Shown piece by piece: positions 42,125-50,284 of a DNA stretch of 64,000 nucleotides. The DNA comes from Comamonas piscis (lineage in GTDB: Bacteria > Pseudomonadota > Gammaproteobacteria > Burkholderiales > Burkholderiaceae_C): the NCBI RefSeq assembly GCF_014109725.1, contig NZ_CP058554.1, forward strand, positions 1,550,001 to 1,614,000, in the 5' to 3' direction. Position numbers and translations under genes: made by a program. Numbering within the stretch: position 1 is the first letter of the stretch; each line of letters starts with the position of its first letter. The notes under the pieces are model-generated. The model saw nothing but the letters and a program-made list of their open reading frames with translations. It was not told the origin of the DNA and searched no databases.

Positions 42125-42302
42125 GATCTGCTCCAGGTGGGGTGGTGGATGGTTCGCTGTAATGGGTCTCGTCGGGATCGCGCATGCCGGACATCACCGA
42201 GGCCTCGTAACGGGTGTGGCCGTCCTCGAGCAGGTCGAGGTAGCGCTGAGCGGTTCCAAGATCGCAGCCATTTTTGTCTGCGATGTTCTGAGCGCGGCTC
42301 AC
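42114..42302 (-). CDS. Small phage protein, 62 residues
   Basis: MSRAQNIADKNGCDLGTAQR at the start, then YLDLLEDGHTRYEASVMSG. Helical, and it overlaps the ParB-like gene start by 11 bases and the upstream gene by four. It may be a small DNA-binding or RecF-like helper, but the family is not recognised. Confidence 0.55.
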   Translation of the reverse strand: MSRAQNIADKNGCDLGTAQRYLDLLEDGHTRYEASVMSGMRDPDETHYSEPSTTPPGADHGN

Positions 42303-42514
42303 GCCAGCGCTCCCTGTGCATCGCCTGCTTGAGCGCCGTGGTTCAAGAGGACAAGAGGCAGGGGCTGACCCGCTTCGACTTCGCGCTGCATCTGCAGGCG
42401 CTCCGGCGCAGTGACGTGCTGCCAGATGCAGCAGTCAAACAGGTCCTGGGCATTGGAGTGCACGCCGTGGCATTGAGGGCAGGCGTGCAGCTGGGGGATA
42501 GGCTTGGTGTTCAT
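42299..42514 (-). CDS. Small phage zinc-finger-like protein, 71 residues
   Basis: It starts MNTKPIPQLHACPQCHGVHS with a C-x2-C and a later FDCCIW, which may bind zinc. It is the first gene of the leftward early operon still present; the stretch upstream (42515-42537) is directly followed by a terminase fragment, so the early promoter region has probably been lost or trimmed. Confidence 0.55.
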   Translation of the reverse strand: MNTKPIPQLHACPQCHGVHSNAQDLFDCCIWQHVTAPERLQMQREVEAGQPLPLVLLNHGAQAGDAQGALA

Positions 42515-42537
42515 TGCATAGCTCCTAGAGGGGGTAG

Positions 42538-43059
42538 CGGCACCTGCAGGATCTCAAGGTTGGCCGCAAGCGTGGCCTGGTCTGGGACCAGGCCGCAGCT
42601 GATCGCGCCATCGGCTACTTCGAGCAAGTCCTCAAGCTCAACGGCGGTGAGTATGAAGAGAAGCCGTTCTTGCTTGCACCGTGGCAGGTGTTCATTGTGG
42701 GGAGCCTCTTCGGCTGGTACTTTGATGATGGCCGTCGCCGCTTCCGCGTGGTCTACATCGAGACCGGCAAAGGGTCCGGCAAAAGCCCGCTGGTCGCAGG
42801 CATTGGCCTCTACGGCCTGACAGCTGATAAAGAGCAGCGCGCAGAGATCTATGCTGCAGCAACCAAGAAGGAACAGGCCCAGATCCTGTTTCGGGATGCC
42901 GTGGCGATGGTCAAACTGTCCAAGTCACTCAGCCAGCGCCTGGTGCCATCGGGTCGCGATGAGAAGGTCTGGAATCTTTTCTACCCCGAGACCAACAGCT
43001 TCTTTAGGACCATTGCTGCTGATGAGGGCCAGTCCGGTCTTCGGTATCGGGTCTGGTGA
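42538..43059 (+). pseudogene. Phage terminase large subunit, internal fragment
   Basis: The open frame begins directly after a stop at 42535 with RHLQDLKVGRKRGLVWD, so the first 30 or so residues are missing. It continues through the ATPase Walker-A-like TGKGSGKSPLVAG and the AAATKKEQAQ block to AADEGQSGLR, where homology stops. The final YRVW and TGA belong to other DNA. The Walker B and nuclease domains are absent. It is a fragment and non-functional. Confidence 0.8.
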
Positions 43060-43898
43060 GTGGAGCGGCGATTGAAACGATGGTGGCGAATGCTAAGGCC
43101 GCAGCAGTTGCGCTGAAGACGCTGCTCAATGACCCTGCATTCAAAGCCATGCTGGACGAGACCATTGACTTCGTGCGCGACCTAGGCAATGACATTGGAT
43201 CGGTTATCCCTCCCATGTCTACCTACAGCCCAGCCATCAAGGATGTGGTCAAAGGCTACGACTCGGCAACGAAAGCGGCAGAGGATGCAGCGGCCGCAGC
43301 TAAGAAGCTGGCAGATCAGTGGCGCAAAACCATTGATGCCATGCTGAACGAGATGCAGCGCTTACGCGGTGAGCTGCTGGGTGTGACGGATGACCAAGGG
43401 GCCGCGTACTACGAGGCCTTGTTTGCCATCAAGACCGCCCAGGCCCGGGCCGGAGATCAAGACGCAGCCGACGAGCTGCCCGGGATCATCCGCAACCTGG
43501 AGAACATCGCCAAGGCGAATTCATCGTCGCAGGCTGATGTGCTCCTCAAGCAGGCCGAGTGGCTGGCTTCGCTCACCGACACCCGTAACTACCTAGCAGG
43601 CAAGTACGGGGTCGATATCGGCAACCAGCAGATCGCAGAGGCAGCTTCGACTGCAGCTGGCCGGGTGATTCAAACGACAGGCAGCGCGGCGTTCTCGGGC
43701 GCCCTGCAGTCTTCGAGCGATAACCCTGTCCTGGTGGCCGAAGTGCGTGCCCTGCGCGTTGCGCTGGAGAACCACGACAACAACCGCAAGTCAGAGGCTG
43801 CCGCTTCTGTGCCCGCGACCCAGCGCATGAGCAAAGTGCTGACCAGGTGGGATACAGAAGGTATGCCCCAAAACCGAGAAGAGGAGGAAAGCGCATGA
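43056..43898 (+). pseudogene. Tail tape-measure protein, C-terminal fragment
   Basis: A 280-residue helical tail of a tape-measure-like protein (AAEDAAAAAKKLADQWRKTI, ASLTDTRNYLAGKYGVDI). The frame is open upstream to the terminase junction, so GTG at 43056 is just the first in-frame start. A complete tape measure would be two to five times longer. It is directly followed, with a 4-base overlap, by the next tail gene. The 5' end was removed by the deletion that truncated TerL. Confidence 0.7.
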
Positions 43899-44791
43899 CG
43901 GGATTGAGAACTGTCAGCCCGCTGGAGATCACCGACAGCGTGCTTGTCGCGCAACCTCCGCTGGAGGATTCGGCGGTCGCATGGGTGGCTGGCTCTTGGC
44001 CGAAAGGATCAAGGGTCCGGCACCAGCACCAGGTCTACCAGGCCGGGGCTGATGTCAACGATGCAGTACCACCGCCAGACAATCCAACGCTTTGGATCAA
44101 AGTAGGGCCCACAAATACGTGGGCCCTTTTTAATGGGCGCACGTCGCAGACTTCCAAGTTCAACGCGACCGCATCCTACCGGTTCAGGTTTGGTCAAACC
44201 GTGGACGCCGTATCTGCCATCGGCCTGGATGATGTTCACTCTGTCCGCGTGCGGGTTGAAGATCCAACCTACGGGGTGGTCTATGACACGACATTGACCG
44301 TCGGGCTTGCGCCAGAGATGGCCGATTGGTGGGAGTGGCACTTTGGCGAATGGACGCCTACCGGCGCGCTGGGCCTCTTCACGGGGCTACCCGCGTATCC
44401 GCAGGCGGATGTGCTGGTGGACTTCACTGGCACCACGCAAATGCAGGTAGGCAACCTCATCCTAGGCAATGCCAAGGAATGGGGCCATGGCGTGCAACTG
44501 GGCGCATCGGTTGGCATTCAGGACTTCTCCAAGAAAAGCCTGGATGACTTCGGCAACCGTGTTCTGGTGGAGCGAACTTATATCGGGTGGGCAGATATGT
44601 CCGTGCCGATCCGTCGCGCAGAGATCACAGCCATCAAAAACTACATGGCCAAAAACCGTGCCAAGCCAATCCTGTTTCTGGGCTCTCAAGACATTGAGGC
44701 CTTGAACGTGTTTGGCATTGCCAAGGATTGGTCAGTCTCTATTGAGTATTACGACTACTCGATGTTTGCAATTCAACTTGAGGAGGTGTGA
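43895..44791 (+). CDS. Phage distal tail protein
   Basis: A 298-residue beta-rich protein. ATG at 43895 overlaps the tape-measure stop (ATGA). An N-terminal carbohydrate-module-like turn (YQAGADVNDAVPPPDN, then WIKVGPTNTWALFNG) is a common phage motif; the rest includes DFTGTTQMQVGNLILGNAKE and FGNRVLVERTYIGWADMS. The order after the tape measure fits a baseplate/distal tail component. A strong hairpin plus T5 at 44105-44131 lies inside the coding region. Confidence 0.75.
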   Translation: MTGLRTVSPLEITDSVLVAQPPLEDSAVAWVAGSWPKGSRVRHQHQVYQAGADVNDAVPPPDNPTLWIKVGPTNTWALFNGRTSQTSKFNATASYRFRFGQTVDAVSAIGLDDVHSVRVRVEDPTYGVVYDTTLTVGLAPEMADWWEWHFGEWTPTGALGLFTGLPAYPQADVLVDFTGTTQMQVGNLILGNAKEWGHGVQLGASVGIQDFSKKSLDDFGNRVLVERTYIGWADMSVPIRRAEITAIKNYMAKNRAKPILFLGSQDIEALNVFGIAKDWSVSIEYYDYSMFAIQLEEV

Positions 44792-45447
44792 TGCCTTTAG
44801 TCGTTCCAACACCTGTGCCCGCATATCCTCCGGCTCCCCAGCCGACTGATGACCGGGTGACCTTCAGCGCCAAGGCGTTTGCCCTGGCCGCTGTCTATGA
44901 GCCCCGGCGTGTGTCCTTCAACACGGCGCTAACCCAGGTCTACACCAATGCTCAATGGGCGCAGGCTAAAGCGCAGGATGCACAGGATGCCGCGACCGCT
45001 GCAGGAGGCTTTGCAGACGCGGCACATGCCGACCGTGTGGCAGTGGATCAAGCCGCACAGGATGTGCGCGATGCGCTTGATGCCATCGAGGCCGGCCCTG
45101 TGGCATCGGTAAACGGGCGCACCGGTGTTGTTGTGGGCCTGCAGGAAGCGCTGGTCCAGCGCACCTCCACGGCGGCCGACAACGGTGTTGCCCTGGTGAT
45201 GGGGTCTGAGTATGCGCTGTCTGCTGGCTCGGCATACAGCAGGCCATTACCGGCGGGCGTGGCGGGCAATCAAATTGTTTTCAACAGTGCCGGCGGCTGG
45301 GGTTCCAGCCTTTTCACGCTTGGCCGCGCAAATGCAGCGCACACCATCAATGGAGTGGCCGACAACGTGCTGTTTGACGCCGTTGATGCGCGCCGTGTCA
45401 TTGCATCTTGCACCGCGCCAGGTGCTTGGGTCTTGAGCGTTTCCTGA
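44788..45447 (+). CDS. Phage tail-associated protein
   Basis: A 219-residue protein with a Pro-rich start (MMPLVVPTPVPAYPPAPQP), an Ala-rich helical part and VNGRTGVVVGLQEAL, the turn typical before tail-fibre beta-structure. A beta-rich C-terminus (ANAAHTINGVADNVLFDAV) follows. ATG at 44788 overlaps the upstream stop (4 bases) with a GGAGG ribosome site. Probably a fibre connector; the specific role is unknown. Confidence 0.7.
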   Translation: MMPLVVPTPVPAYPPAPQPTDDRVTFSAKAFALAAVYEPRRVSFNTALTQVYTNAQWAQAKAQDAQDAATAAGGFADAAHADRVAVDQAAQDVRDALDAIEAGPVASVNGRTGVVVGLQEALVQRTSTAADNGVALVMGSEYALSAGSAYSRPLPAGVAGNQIVFNSAGGWGSSLFTLGRANAAHTINGVADNVLFDAVDARRVIASCTAPGAWVLSVS

Positions 45448-45458
45448 TAGGACTATTT

Positions 45459-46262
45459 ATGCAAAATCTTTCAAACATGCTCAGTGGCGGCGGCAAGCTA
45501 CGTTATCAAGATTTCCTGATTGGCGGAGTGTTCACTCCTAGCCCCAAGCTCTTGGCGTTAGGCGGGGTGGTGCGAGTCATTTTGTGCGGCGGAGGTGGCG
45601 GTGGTGGTGGTGGCGGCGCGGGCAGCTCTCGGCCAGGCGGGGGCGGTGGCGCTGGCCGTTACGCCGATGAGAAAACCACTGTAACCGGCGCTGTAGCGGT
45701 GACGATTGGCGGCGGTGGCGCGCCTGGTACTGCTGCGGCCGCTGGCTCTAATGGAGGTACGTCCTCATTCGGGTCCTTACTGGTTTGTCCTGGAGGCGGT
45801 GGTGGTGGCTTTGGCACCAATCTCCTGACTGGACAAGGTAACGATGGTGCTTGCGGCGGTGGCGGCGGGTCAGGAAACGGAGCAGGCGCTGGTGGTGGTG
45901 GCGGAGGTGTATTGCTTCCGGGGCGCGGCACCGCAACGACTATTTCAGACACCGCCACGTATAACCGTGGTGGTCGTGGAACGCATGGCGGAAGTGGCGG
46001 CACTGGATCAAGCGGTGCGGGGGGCGATAACAACGGGGGCGCTGGCATAAACGAGCGGTGTGGCGGTGGCGGCGGAGGAGGCACTGACATCAACAGAGCT
46101 GGAGTGGGCTCGCATGGCGGGGGTAATGGCGGAGTCGGGAGCTCTACGCCTCCCACTGCCGGCCGAACTAACTCCGGTGGCGGTGGTGGCGGAGGTAGCT
46201 TTTCGAACGCAGCTGGAGAACCCGGGGGCTCTGGCTGGTGCCGGGTTGAATGGTTTGAATAA
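45459..46262 (+). CDS. Glycine-rich tail protein
   Basis: A 267-residue protein. It starts MQNLSNMLSGGGKLRYQDFL and then has long polyglycine tracts (GGGGGGGGGGAGSS, GGGGGFGTNL and more) separated by short beta strands. Such glycine-rich sandwiches occur at the tips of tail fibres, where polyglycine-II helices bind host surface receptors. ATG at 45459 is preferred to 45408, which lies in the previous gene. The long minus-strand ORFs here are shadows of the Gly codons. Confidence 0.75.
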   Translation: MQNLSNMLSGGGKLRYQDFLIGGVFTPSPKLLALGGVVRVILCGGGGGGGGGGAGSSRPGGGGGAGRYADEKTTVTGAVAVTIGGGGAPGTAAAAGSNGGTSSFGSLLVCPGGGGGGFGTNLLTGQGNDGACGGGGGSGNGAGAGGGGGGVLLPGRGTATTISDTATYNRGGRGTHGGSGGTGSSGAGGDNNGGAGINERCGGGGGGGTDINRAGVGSHGGGNGGVGSSTPPTAGRTNSGGGGGGGSFSNAAGEPGGSGWCRVEWFE

Positions 46263-46271
46263 GGAGACGAG

Positions 46272-46841
46272 ATGGACTACGCATTGATCAAATCTGGCCT
46301 GGTGGAAAACGTGATCGTGGCCGATGAGGCGTTTGTGGCCCTTGTCGCTCCAGACTGGGATGCGGTTGAGCCGCTGGCTGCTGGTGCCGGCATCGGCTGG
46401 AGCTGGAGCGCTGCGGGTGGCTTTGAGCCTCCTGTGGTGGCCGGCCCCGAGCCCGTGGCGCTGCCGGCTGTGGTCATCACTTCGGTGACTGTGGACGAGG
46501 CCAACGCAGCCCGTGCTGTGATCGCGCCCGACTTCTCCAGCATGAAGCTGCCGGTGGGCTCGGCTGTGACCATTGATGTGGAGCTGCAGTTGCAGGGCCA
46601 GCGTGTGCCAGGCTTCGGCGAGGAATTCGCCATGCCCATGCGCAGCACCGATGGTGCCGTGCGCTTTATCAACATCGCCTTCGATGATGGCCGGGCCCAG
46701 TTCACCGCCGAAATGAAGGACAGCAAGCGCTGGGAAGTCACCCCGGAGCTGATTAACAGTGGCCTGCCACCCGAGGCCCATATGGACTTCGCTGGCATCG
46801 TCATCACGGCGGTGGAGATTGGCGCGCCTTCCACGGCTTGA
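46272..46841 (+). CDS. Tail-fibre-associated protein
   Basis: A 189-residue protein with MDYALIKSGLVENVIVADEAFV and GIGWSW, an N-terminal module found at the start of tail-fibre assembly and fibre-end proteins. The rest is beta-rich (GSAVTIDVELQLQGQRVPGF, FDDGRAQFTAEM). It has an AAGGAGACGAG ribosome site. Assembly chaperone and structural role are both possible. Confidence 0.65.
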   Translation: MDYALIKSGLVENVIVADEAFVALVAPDWDAVEPLAAGAGIGWSWSAAGGFEPPVVAGPEPVALPAVVITSVTVDEANAARAVIAPDFSSMKLPVGSAVTIDVELQLQGQRVPGFGEEFAMPMRSTDGAVRFINIAFDDGRAQFTAEMKDSKRWEVTPELINSGLPPEAHMDFAGIVITAVEIGAPSTA

Positions 46842-47004
46842 CGCCGCAAGCGCAATAAAAGACGGGGCGACCTAGAGCAGTGCGGTAACACCGCTCCAGG
46901 ACCCATTCCCGCAGAACACGCCTGCAAGTCCGGCCAGGGCCACGCCACTCTCGCGAGAGCGGCGATAGTCTAACCGGAGTTTCATTTACAGAAACTTCCT
47001 TGCA
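46842..47004 (+). other. Candidate structured RNA leader before com-dam
   Basis: A 163-base gap with GC-rich potential hairpins: GCGGT-AAC-ACCGC near 46883-46895, the palindrome CTCTCGCGAGAG near 46953-46964 and a G/C-rich centre. No ORF is present. Com of phage Mu activates translation by binding RNA, so an RNA target near com-dam is plausible. This is read by eye, not folded. Confidence 0.4.
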
Positions 47005-47196
47005 ATGAACGACATCCGATGCGGCAGCTGCGGCCGCAAGTTAGGGGAGGGGGTTTACACCCTCCTGAATATCAAGTGCCCCCGCTGTGGGGCTTTGAAC
47101 TGTTTGAGGGCATCTAGCCCCACACCAGAGCGCCACAGAGTGCCATTGACGGAGGCCAACAATGGCAACCCCAATCGTGCCCTGGATCGGCGGTAA
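47005..47196 (+). CDS. com: Com-family zinc-binding translational regulator
   Basis: A 63-residue protein with two Cys pairs (C6/C9 and C25/C28, in RCGSCGRKL and IKCPRCGAL), the zinc ribbon of the phage Mu Com family. Mu Com opens the mom mRNA for translation. Here the downstream overlapping gene is a DNA adenine methylase, so Com may couple its expression. The overlap with dam is 35 bases in another frame. Confidence 0.8.
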   Translation: MNDIRCGSCGRKLGEGVYTLLNIKCPRCGALNCLRASSPTPERHRVPLTEANNGNPNRALDRR

Positions 47197-47953
47197 GCGC
47201 CGCCTGGTCGATCTACTTTTAAAACGCTTTCCCCCTCACAGCTGCTATGTCGAGGTCTTCGCTGGCGGGGCCGCTGTGTTCTTTGCTCGCGCGCCTGCCG
47301 ATGTGGAGGTGCTCAACGATGTCAATGGCGACCTGGTCAATCTCTACCGGGTGGTGACCCACCACCTGGAAGAGTTTGTGCGCCAGTTCAAATGGGCGCT
47401 CTCCAGCCGCCAGGTTTTCAAGTGGCTGCAGGAGACCAGGCCCGAGACCTTGACCGATGTGCAGTGTGCTGCGCGCTTCTTCTACCTGCAGCAGCATTGC
47501 TTCGGTGCCAAGGTGACAGGCCAGACCTTTGGCACGGCCACCACGGCTCCTGTCGTAAACCTGCTGCGGATTGAAGAAAACCTGTCTGCAGCGCATTTGC
47601 GGCTTGCGGGCGGGGTCACCATCGAGCAGCTTGACTGGGCGGCATGCCTGGACCGCTACGACCGGGTACACAGCCTGTTCTACCTCGATCCGCCGTACTG
47701 GCAGACCGAGGGCTATGGCGTGCCGTTTGCCTGGGACCAGTACGAGCTTATGGCGCGCAAGCTCAAGGCCGTCAAGGGCAAGGCCGTGCTGAGCATCAAT
47801 GACCACCCCGACATTCGCGAGTGCTTCAAGGACTTCGCCATGGAGTCGCTGAGCATTGACTACACGGTAGGGGGCGGGGGGAAAGCGGTTGAGCGTGGAG
47901 AGCTGGTTATCTACAACTGGAATCCCGAGGACGAACCTGCAGGCCTGTTCTAA
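47162..47953 (+). CDS. Phage DNA adenine (N6) methyltransferase
   Basis: A 263-residue D12-class methyltransferase. The SAM site is in PWIGGKRRL (motif I, here FxGxK-like), and the catalytic motif DPPY is at 176 in FYLDPPYWQ. The target domain lies between. It modifies adenines, protecting phage DNA from host restriction. ATG at 47162 has GGAGG eight bases upstream. The first 35 bases overlap com. It is followed by a strong terminator. Confidence 0.88.
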   Translation: MATPIVPWIGGKRRLVDLLLKRFPPHSCYVEVFAGGAAVFFARAPADVEVLNDVNGDLVNLYRVVTHHLEEFVRQFKWALSSRQVFKWLQETRPETLTDVQCAARFFYLQQHCFGAKVTGQTFGTATTAPVVNLLRIEENLSAAHLRLAGGVTIEQLDWAACLDRYDRVHSLFYLDPPYWQTEGYGVPFAWDQYELMARKLKAVKGKAVLSINDHPDIRECFKDFAMESLSIDYTVGGGGKAVERGELVIYNWNPEDEPAGLF

Positions 47954-47979
47954 CAGGCCGCTGGCCGCGCCTTGGTTGT

Positions 47980-48002
47980 GCCCGCTTCGGCGGGCTTTTT
48001 TA
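47980..48002 (+). terminator. Intrinsic terminator after dam
   Basis: Perfect 6-bp GC stem GCCCGC-TTCG-GCGGGC followed by T7. It separates the com-dam unit from the lysis genes. Confidence 0.9.
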
Positions 48003-48020
48003 TTGTCCGAAAGAGGCGGC

Positions 48021-48401
48021 ATGGACTTCACCCAATTATTCGAAGCCGCCAAGTCACAGCTGGGCTCTGCCCTGGCTTTGGCCGCTGTGGTTACCTACTT
48101 CATCTGGCGTGAGCGCGGCAAGCAAAAGCTGGAGGACGCCGATAACGCGGGCAGCGTGCGAGCGATTGATGAATGGACGGCCATTGCGCAAGCTCTGCGC
48201 GAGGCTAACCGTGAGTTGACCTTGCGCGCTGACGCCTTCGCCAAAGAGCGCAATGACCTGACCGCATCCCTCGGGCTGCTGCAGGGGGAGATCAAAAGCC
48301 TGCAATCCACCATCGACAGCCAGGCGCGGCAGATCGAAGCCCAGCGCGGTGAGATCCAGGCTATGCGGTCCGAGGTGCAACAACTGAGGTCACAACGATG
48401 A
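48021..48401 (+). CDS. Phage membrane protein with coiled coil (holin-region)
   Basis: A 126-residue protein with one N-terminal membrane helix (LGSALALAAVVTYFIWRERG) and then a long helical coiled coil (ADAFAKERNDL, SLQSTIDSQARQIEAQRGEI). ATG at 48021 is chosen because the longer frame reads back through the terminator. Its place just before endolysin suggests a lysis-related role, but it is not a typical holin. It overlaps the next gene by four bases. Confidence 0.6.
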   Translation: MDFTQLFEAAKSQLGSALALAAVVTYFIWRERGKQKLEDADNAGSVRAIDEWTAIAQALREANRELTLRADAFAKERNDLTASLGLLQGEIKSLQSTIDSQARQIEAQRGEIQAMRSEVQQLRSQR

Positions 48402-48802
48402 GTAATAGCAATTTTGGTGAGCTGGTGCAGTGCAGCCCACGGGCGCGCAGCGCTTGGCGCTGGGCCAAATCCATCGGCGCAATGACCGTGATCGTTGGCG
48501 GCACCTTCTGGTGTGGCGCAACCACCGGCTACTGGGTAGGCGTTGCCAATGAGCGCGAGCGCAGTCAGGAGGAGGTCGAGCGCCTGCAGACGGCCTATGG
48601 CCTGCGCCTGGACCTCCTGACGGGCAAAACCCAGGCCGCTGCGGACTCAGCTCGTGACGCGGCTGATGCAGCCGTAGGCAGCAGCGCAGCGGTCGAGCAG
48701 GCCGCCACGGAAGTCCAAGCCGCTGCCCTTCGCGCACAGCAGGCCGTGAAGTCTGTGCAGCGCGCTTCCACGGGCAAGCATGCCGCGCCAGATGCGCCAT
48801 AG
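48398..48802 (+). CDS. Phage membrane protein of the lysis region
   Basis: A 134-residue protein with a membrane segment in IGAMTVIVGGTFWCGATTGYWVG (about 29-52) and an Ala-rich coiled coil after it. Possibly a holin or pinholin partner of the protein at 48021; the family is not recognised. It starts in a 4-base overlap (ATGA). Confidence 0.6.
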   Translation: MSNSNFGELVQCSPRARSAWRWAKSIGAMTVIVGGTFWCGATTGYWVGVANERERSQEEVERLQTAYGLRLDLLTGKTQAAADSARDAADAAVGSSAAVEQAATEVQAAALRAQQAVKSVQRASTGKHAAPDAP

Positions 48803-48879
48803 CCCTCGAAACCCCTCCATACCCCTTAACCCCATGGCTTCGCCACACAAATGCGCTACGCGCGCGAGGAGTTCGTTTT

Positions 48880-49395
48880 ATGGAATTTGTTATCACAGCT
48901 GGTCACAGCAACACCGACCCGGGCGCAGTGGCGCATGGGCACACCGAAGCCGAGATTGCGGTGGATATGCGCAACCTGGTGGCCGCTGAGCTGCGGCTGC
49001 GTGGCCACCGTGTCTGGACCGATGGCGAAGGCCGCGATAACCAGCCGCTGGCCACCGCCATCAATCTGATCCGCCATGGCGCAGTCGCGCTGGAGATCCA
49101 CCTCAACGCATCGAGCAACCCCCAGGCCACGGGCGTGGAGACGATTGCACTGCCCAAGCAACGGGACCTGGCCCAGCGCATCAGCTTTGCTATCTCGGCC
49201 ATTCTGGGCCTGCGTGTGCGCGGCGAGGCTGGCTATATCGACCAGTCTGCCAGCGCACGCGGCAAGCTGGGTTTTGTCACGGCTGGTGGGCTGATTGCAG
49301 AGCTTTGCTTCATCAGCAACCAGAGTGACCTGGTGCAGCTGCAGAGCAACATGCACCGCGTGGCCAGCGCCATTGCGGGGGTGCTTGCGTCATGA
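48880..49395 (+). CDS. Endolysin, N-acetylmuramoyl-L-alanine amidase
   Basis: A 171-residue Amidase_3-type zinc amidase that cleaves peptidoglycan stem peptides. Zinc ligands are GHSNTDPGA (His8), a Glu in EIAVDMRN, and EIHLNASS; the catalytic Glu is in LIAELCFISN. There is no signal peptide, so it needs a holin. A GAGGAG ribosome site lies 9 bases upstream. It overlaps Rz by four bases. Confidence 0.88.
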   Translation: MEFVITAGHSNTDPGAVAHGHTEAEIAVDMRNLVAAELRLRGHRVWTDGEGRDNQPLATAINLIRHGAVALEIHLNASSNPQATGVETIALPKQRDLAQRISFAISAILGLRVRGEAGYIDQSASARGKLGFVTAGGLIAELCFISNQSDLVQLQSNMHRVASAIAGVLAS

Positions 49396-49961
49396 CGTTA
49401 GAACGCACCCTTCTTGCGGTCGCAGCTATCGGGCTTGCAGGCCTGGGCGGTGGCTGGACCTTGCACGCCTGGCGAACAGACAGCCAGCTGCAGGCCAAGG
49501 ACACCACCATTGCGCAGATCCGGCAAGGTCATGCCGATCAGCTGGAAGAGCAGGCCACGGCCGCACGCAACGTCCAGCGCCTGGTGCAACGGGCCATCGA
49601 TCTCAACCAGGCCGCGATTGCGACCGTCGACACCAAACTATCAGGAGAGAGAGATGCAGAAAAGCTGGAAGCTGATCGCCTGCGCAAGTGCGTTGGCAAT
49701 GGCACTTGTGGGGTGCGCCTCGTCACCAAGCGTGCTGCTTGCGCCCCCGGCGCAAGTGACGGTGGAGGGCGCCTCAATGCCACCACCGGCAGCGTGGGCG
49801 ATGCTACCCTCGCGCTCGATGGAGATACTGGAATCGCTGTTCTTGATCTCCGAGACAGCGTCAAAGAAGACGCCAGGAAGCTCGAATACCTACGATCTTA
49901 TACCATCCAGTGCGCCGGGATTGAGGCCCAAAACCAACAACTGAACTTGCACCCAAGGTGA
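49392..49961 (+). CDS. Inner-membrane spanin (Rz/LysB-like)
   Basis: A 189-residue type II membrane protein: an N-terminal membrane helix (LLAVAAIGLAGLGGGWTLHAW) then a periplasmic helix, with RKCVGNGTCGVRL in the middle and a C-terminal part. As an i-spanin it fuses the inner and outer membranes with the nested Rz1 at 49654. Start ATG overlaps endolysin by four bases. Confidence 0.8.
   Translation: MTLERTLLAVAAIGLAGLGGGWTLHAWRTDSQLQAKDTTIAQIRQGHADQLEEQATAARNVQRLVQRAIDLNQAAIATVDTKLSGERDAEKLEADRLRKCVGNGTCGVRLVTKRAACAPGASDGGGRLNATTGSVGDATLALDGDTGIAVLDLRDSVKEDARKLEYLRSYTIQCAGIEAQNQQLNLHPR
49654..49944 (+). CDS. Outer-membrane spanin lipoprotein (Rz1-like), nested in Rz
   Basis: A 96-residue lipoprotein in the +1 frame inside the Rz gene. 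It has a signal peptide (MQKSWKLIACASALAMALVG) and lipobox ALVGC, then a Pro-rich SPSVLLAPPAQV and PPPAAW. ATG at 49654 follows AGGAGAGAG. A nested Rz1 inside Rz is the known lambda-type arrangement, so both are probably real. Confidence 0.78.
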   Translation: MQKSWKLIACASALAMALVGCASSPSVLLAPPAQVTVEGASMPPPAAWAMLPSRSMEILESLFLISETASKKTPGSSNTYDLIPSSAPGLRPKTNN

Positions 49962-50284
49962 AACAGGTCATTCCTAATGGAGCGTAGAAGTCTTAAGTTG
50001 GCCTGCGCAGGGAACAGTGGCAGGCATCCAATGCCGCGAGCGACGGCGTGGGTGGTGGGTGGGCTATCTTCGCACTCTATGGGATACAGGACTCGCTTGA
50101 CTGGATCTTCAACCCAATGTCAATGATGATGAGGCAAAAAGACATGCCATCTAGGTGACCCAACTGGTCCGATCGCCTGAATTTCTACACTCCCAACCCA
50201 GGGCAGTTGCAGCGACAATGAGGAACTAGCAAATGTTGTACTGGCCCATCGACGGGCGGCAAACTTTTACTTACACTTATAGCC
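49962..50284. other. Gap between the lysis cassette and the cargo genes
   Basis: About 320 bases with no recognisable gene. The GC content falls toward 50220, marking the border of the AT-rich cargo. ACTTATAGCC just before the dcm start is a weak -10-like sequence. No RNA gene is seen. Confidence 0.5.

Noticed and set aside
42670..43059. Taking this ORF as a functional small terminase-like protein
   Set aside because: It lacks the N-terminus, Walker B and nuclease parts and ends in unrelated DNA; called a pseudogene.
45659..46156. Proline-rich minus-strand ORF in the tail region
   Set aside because: Complement of polyglycine codons in the glycine-rich tail gene.
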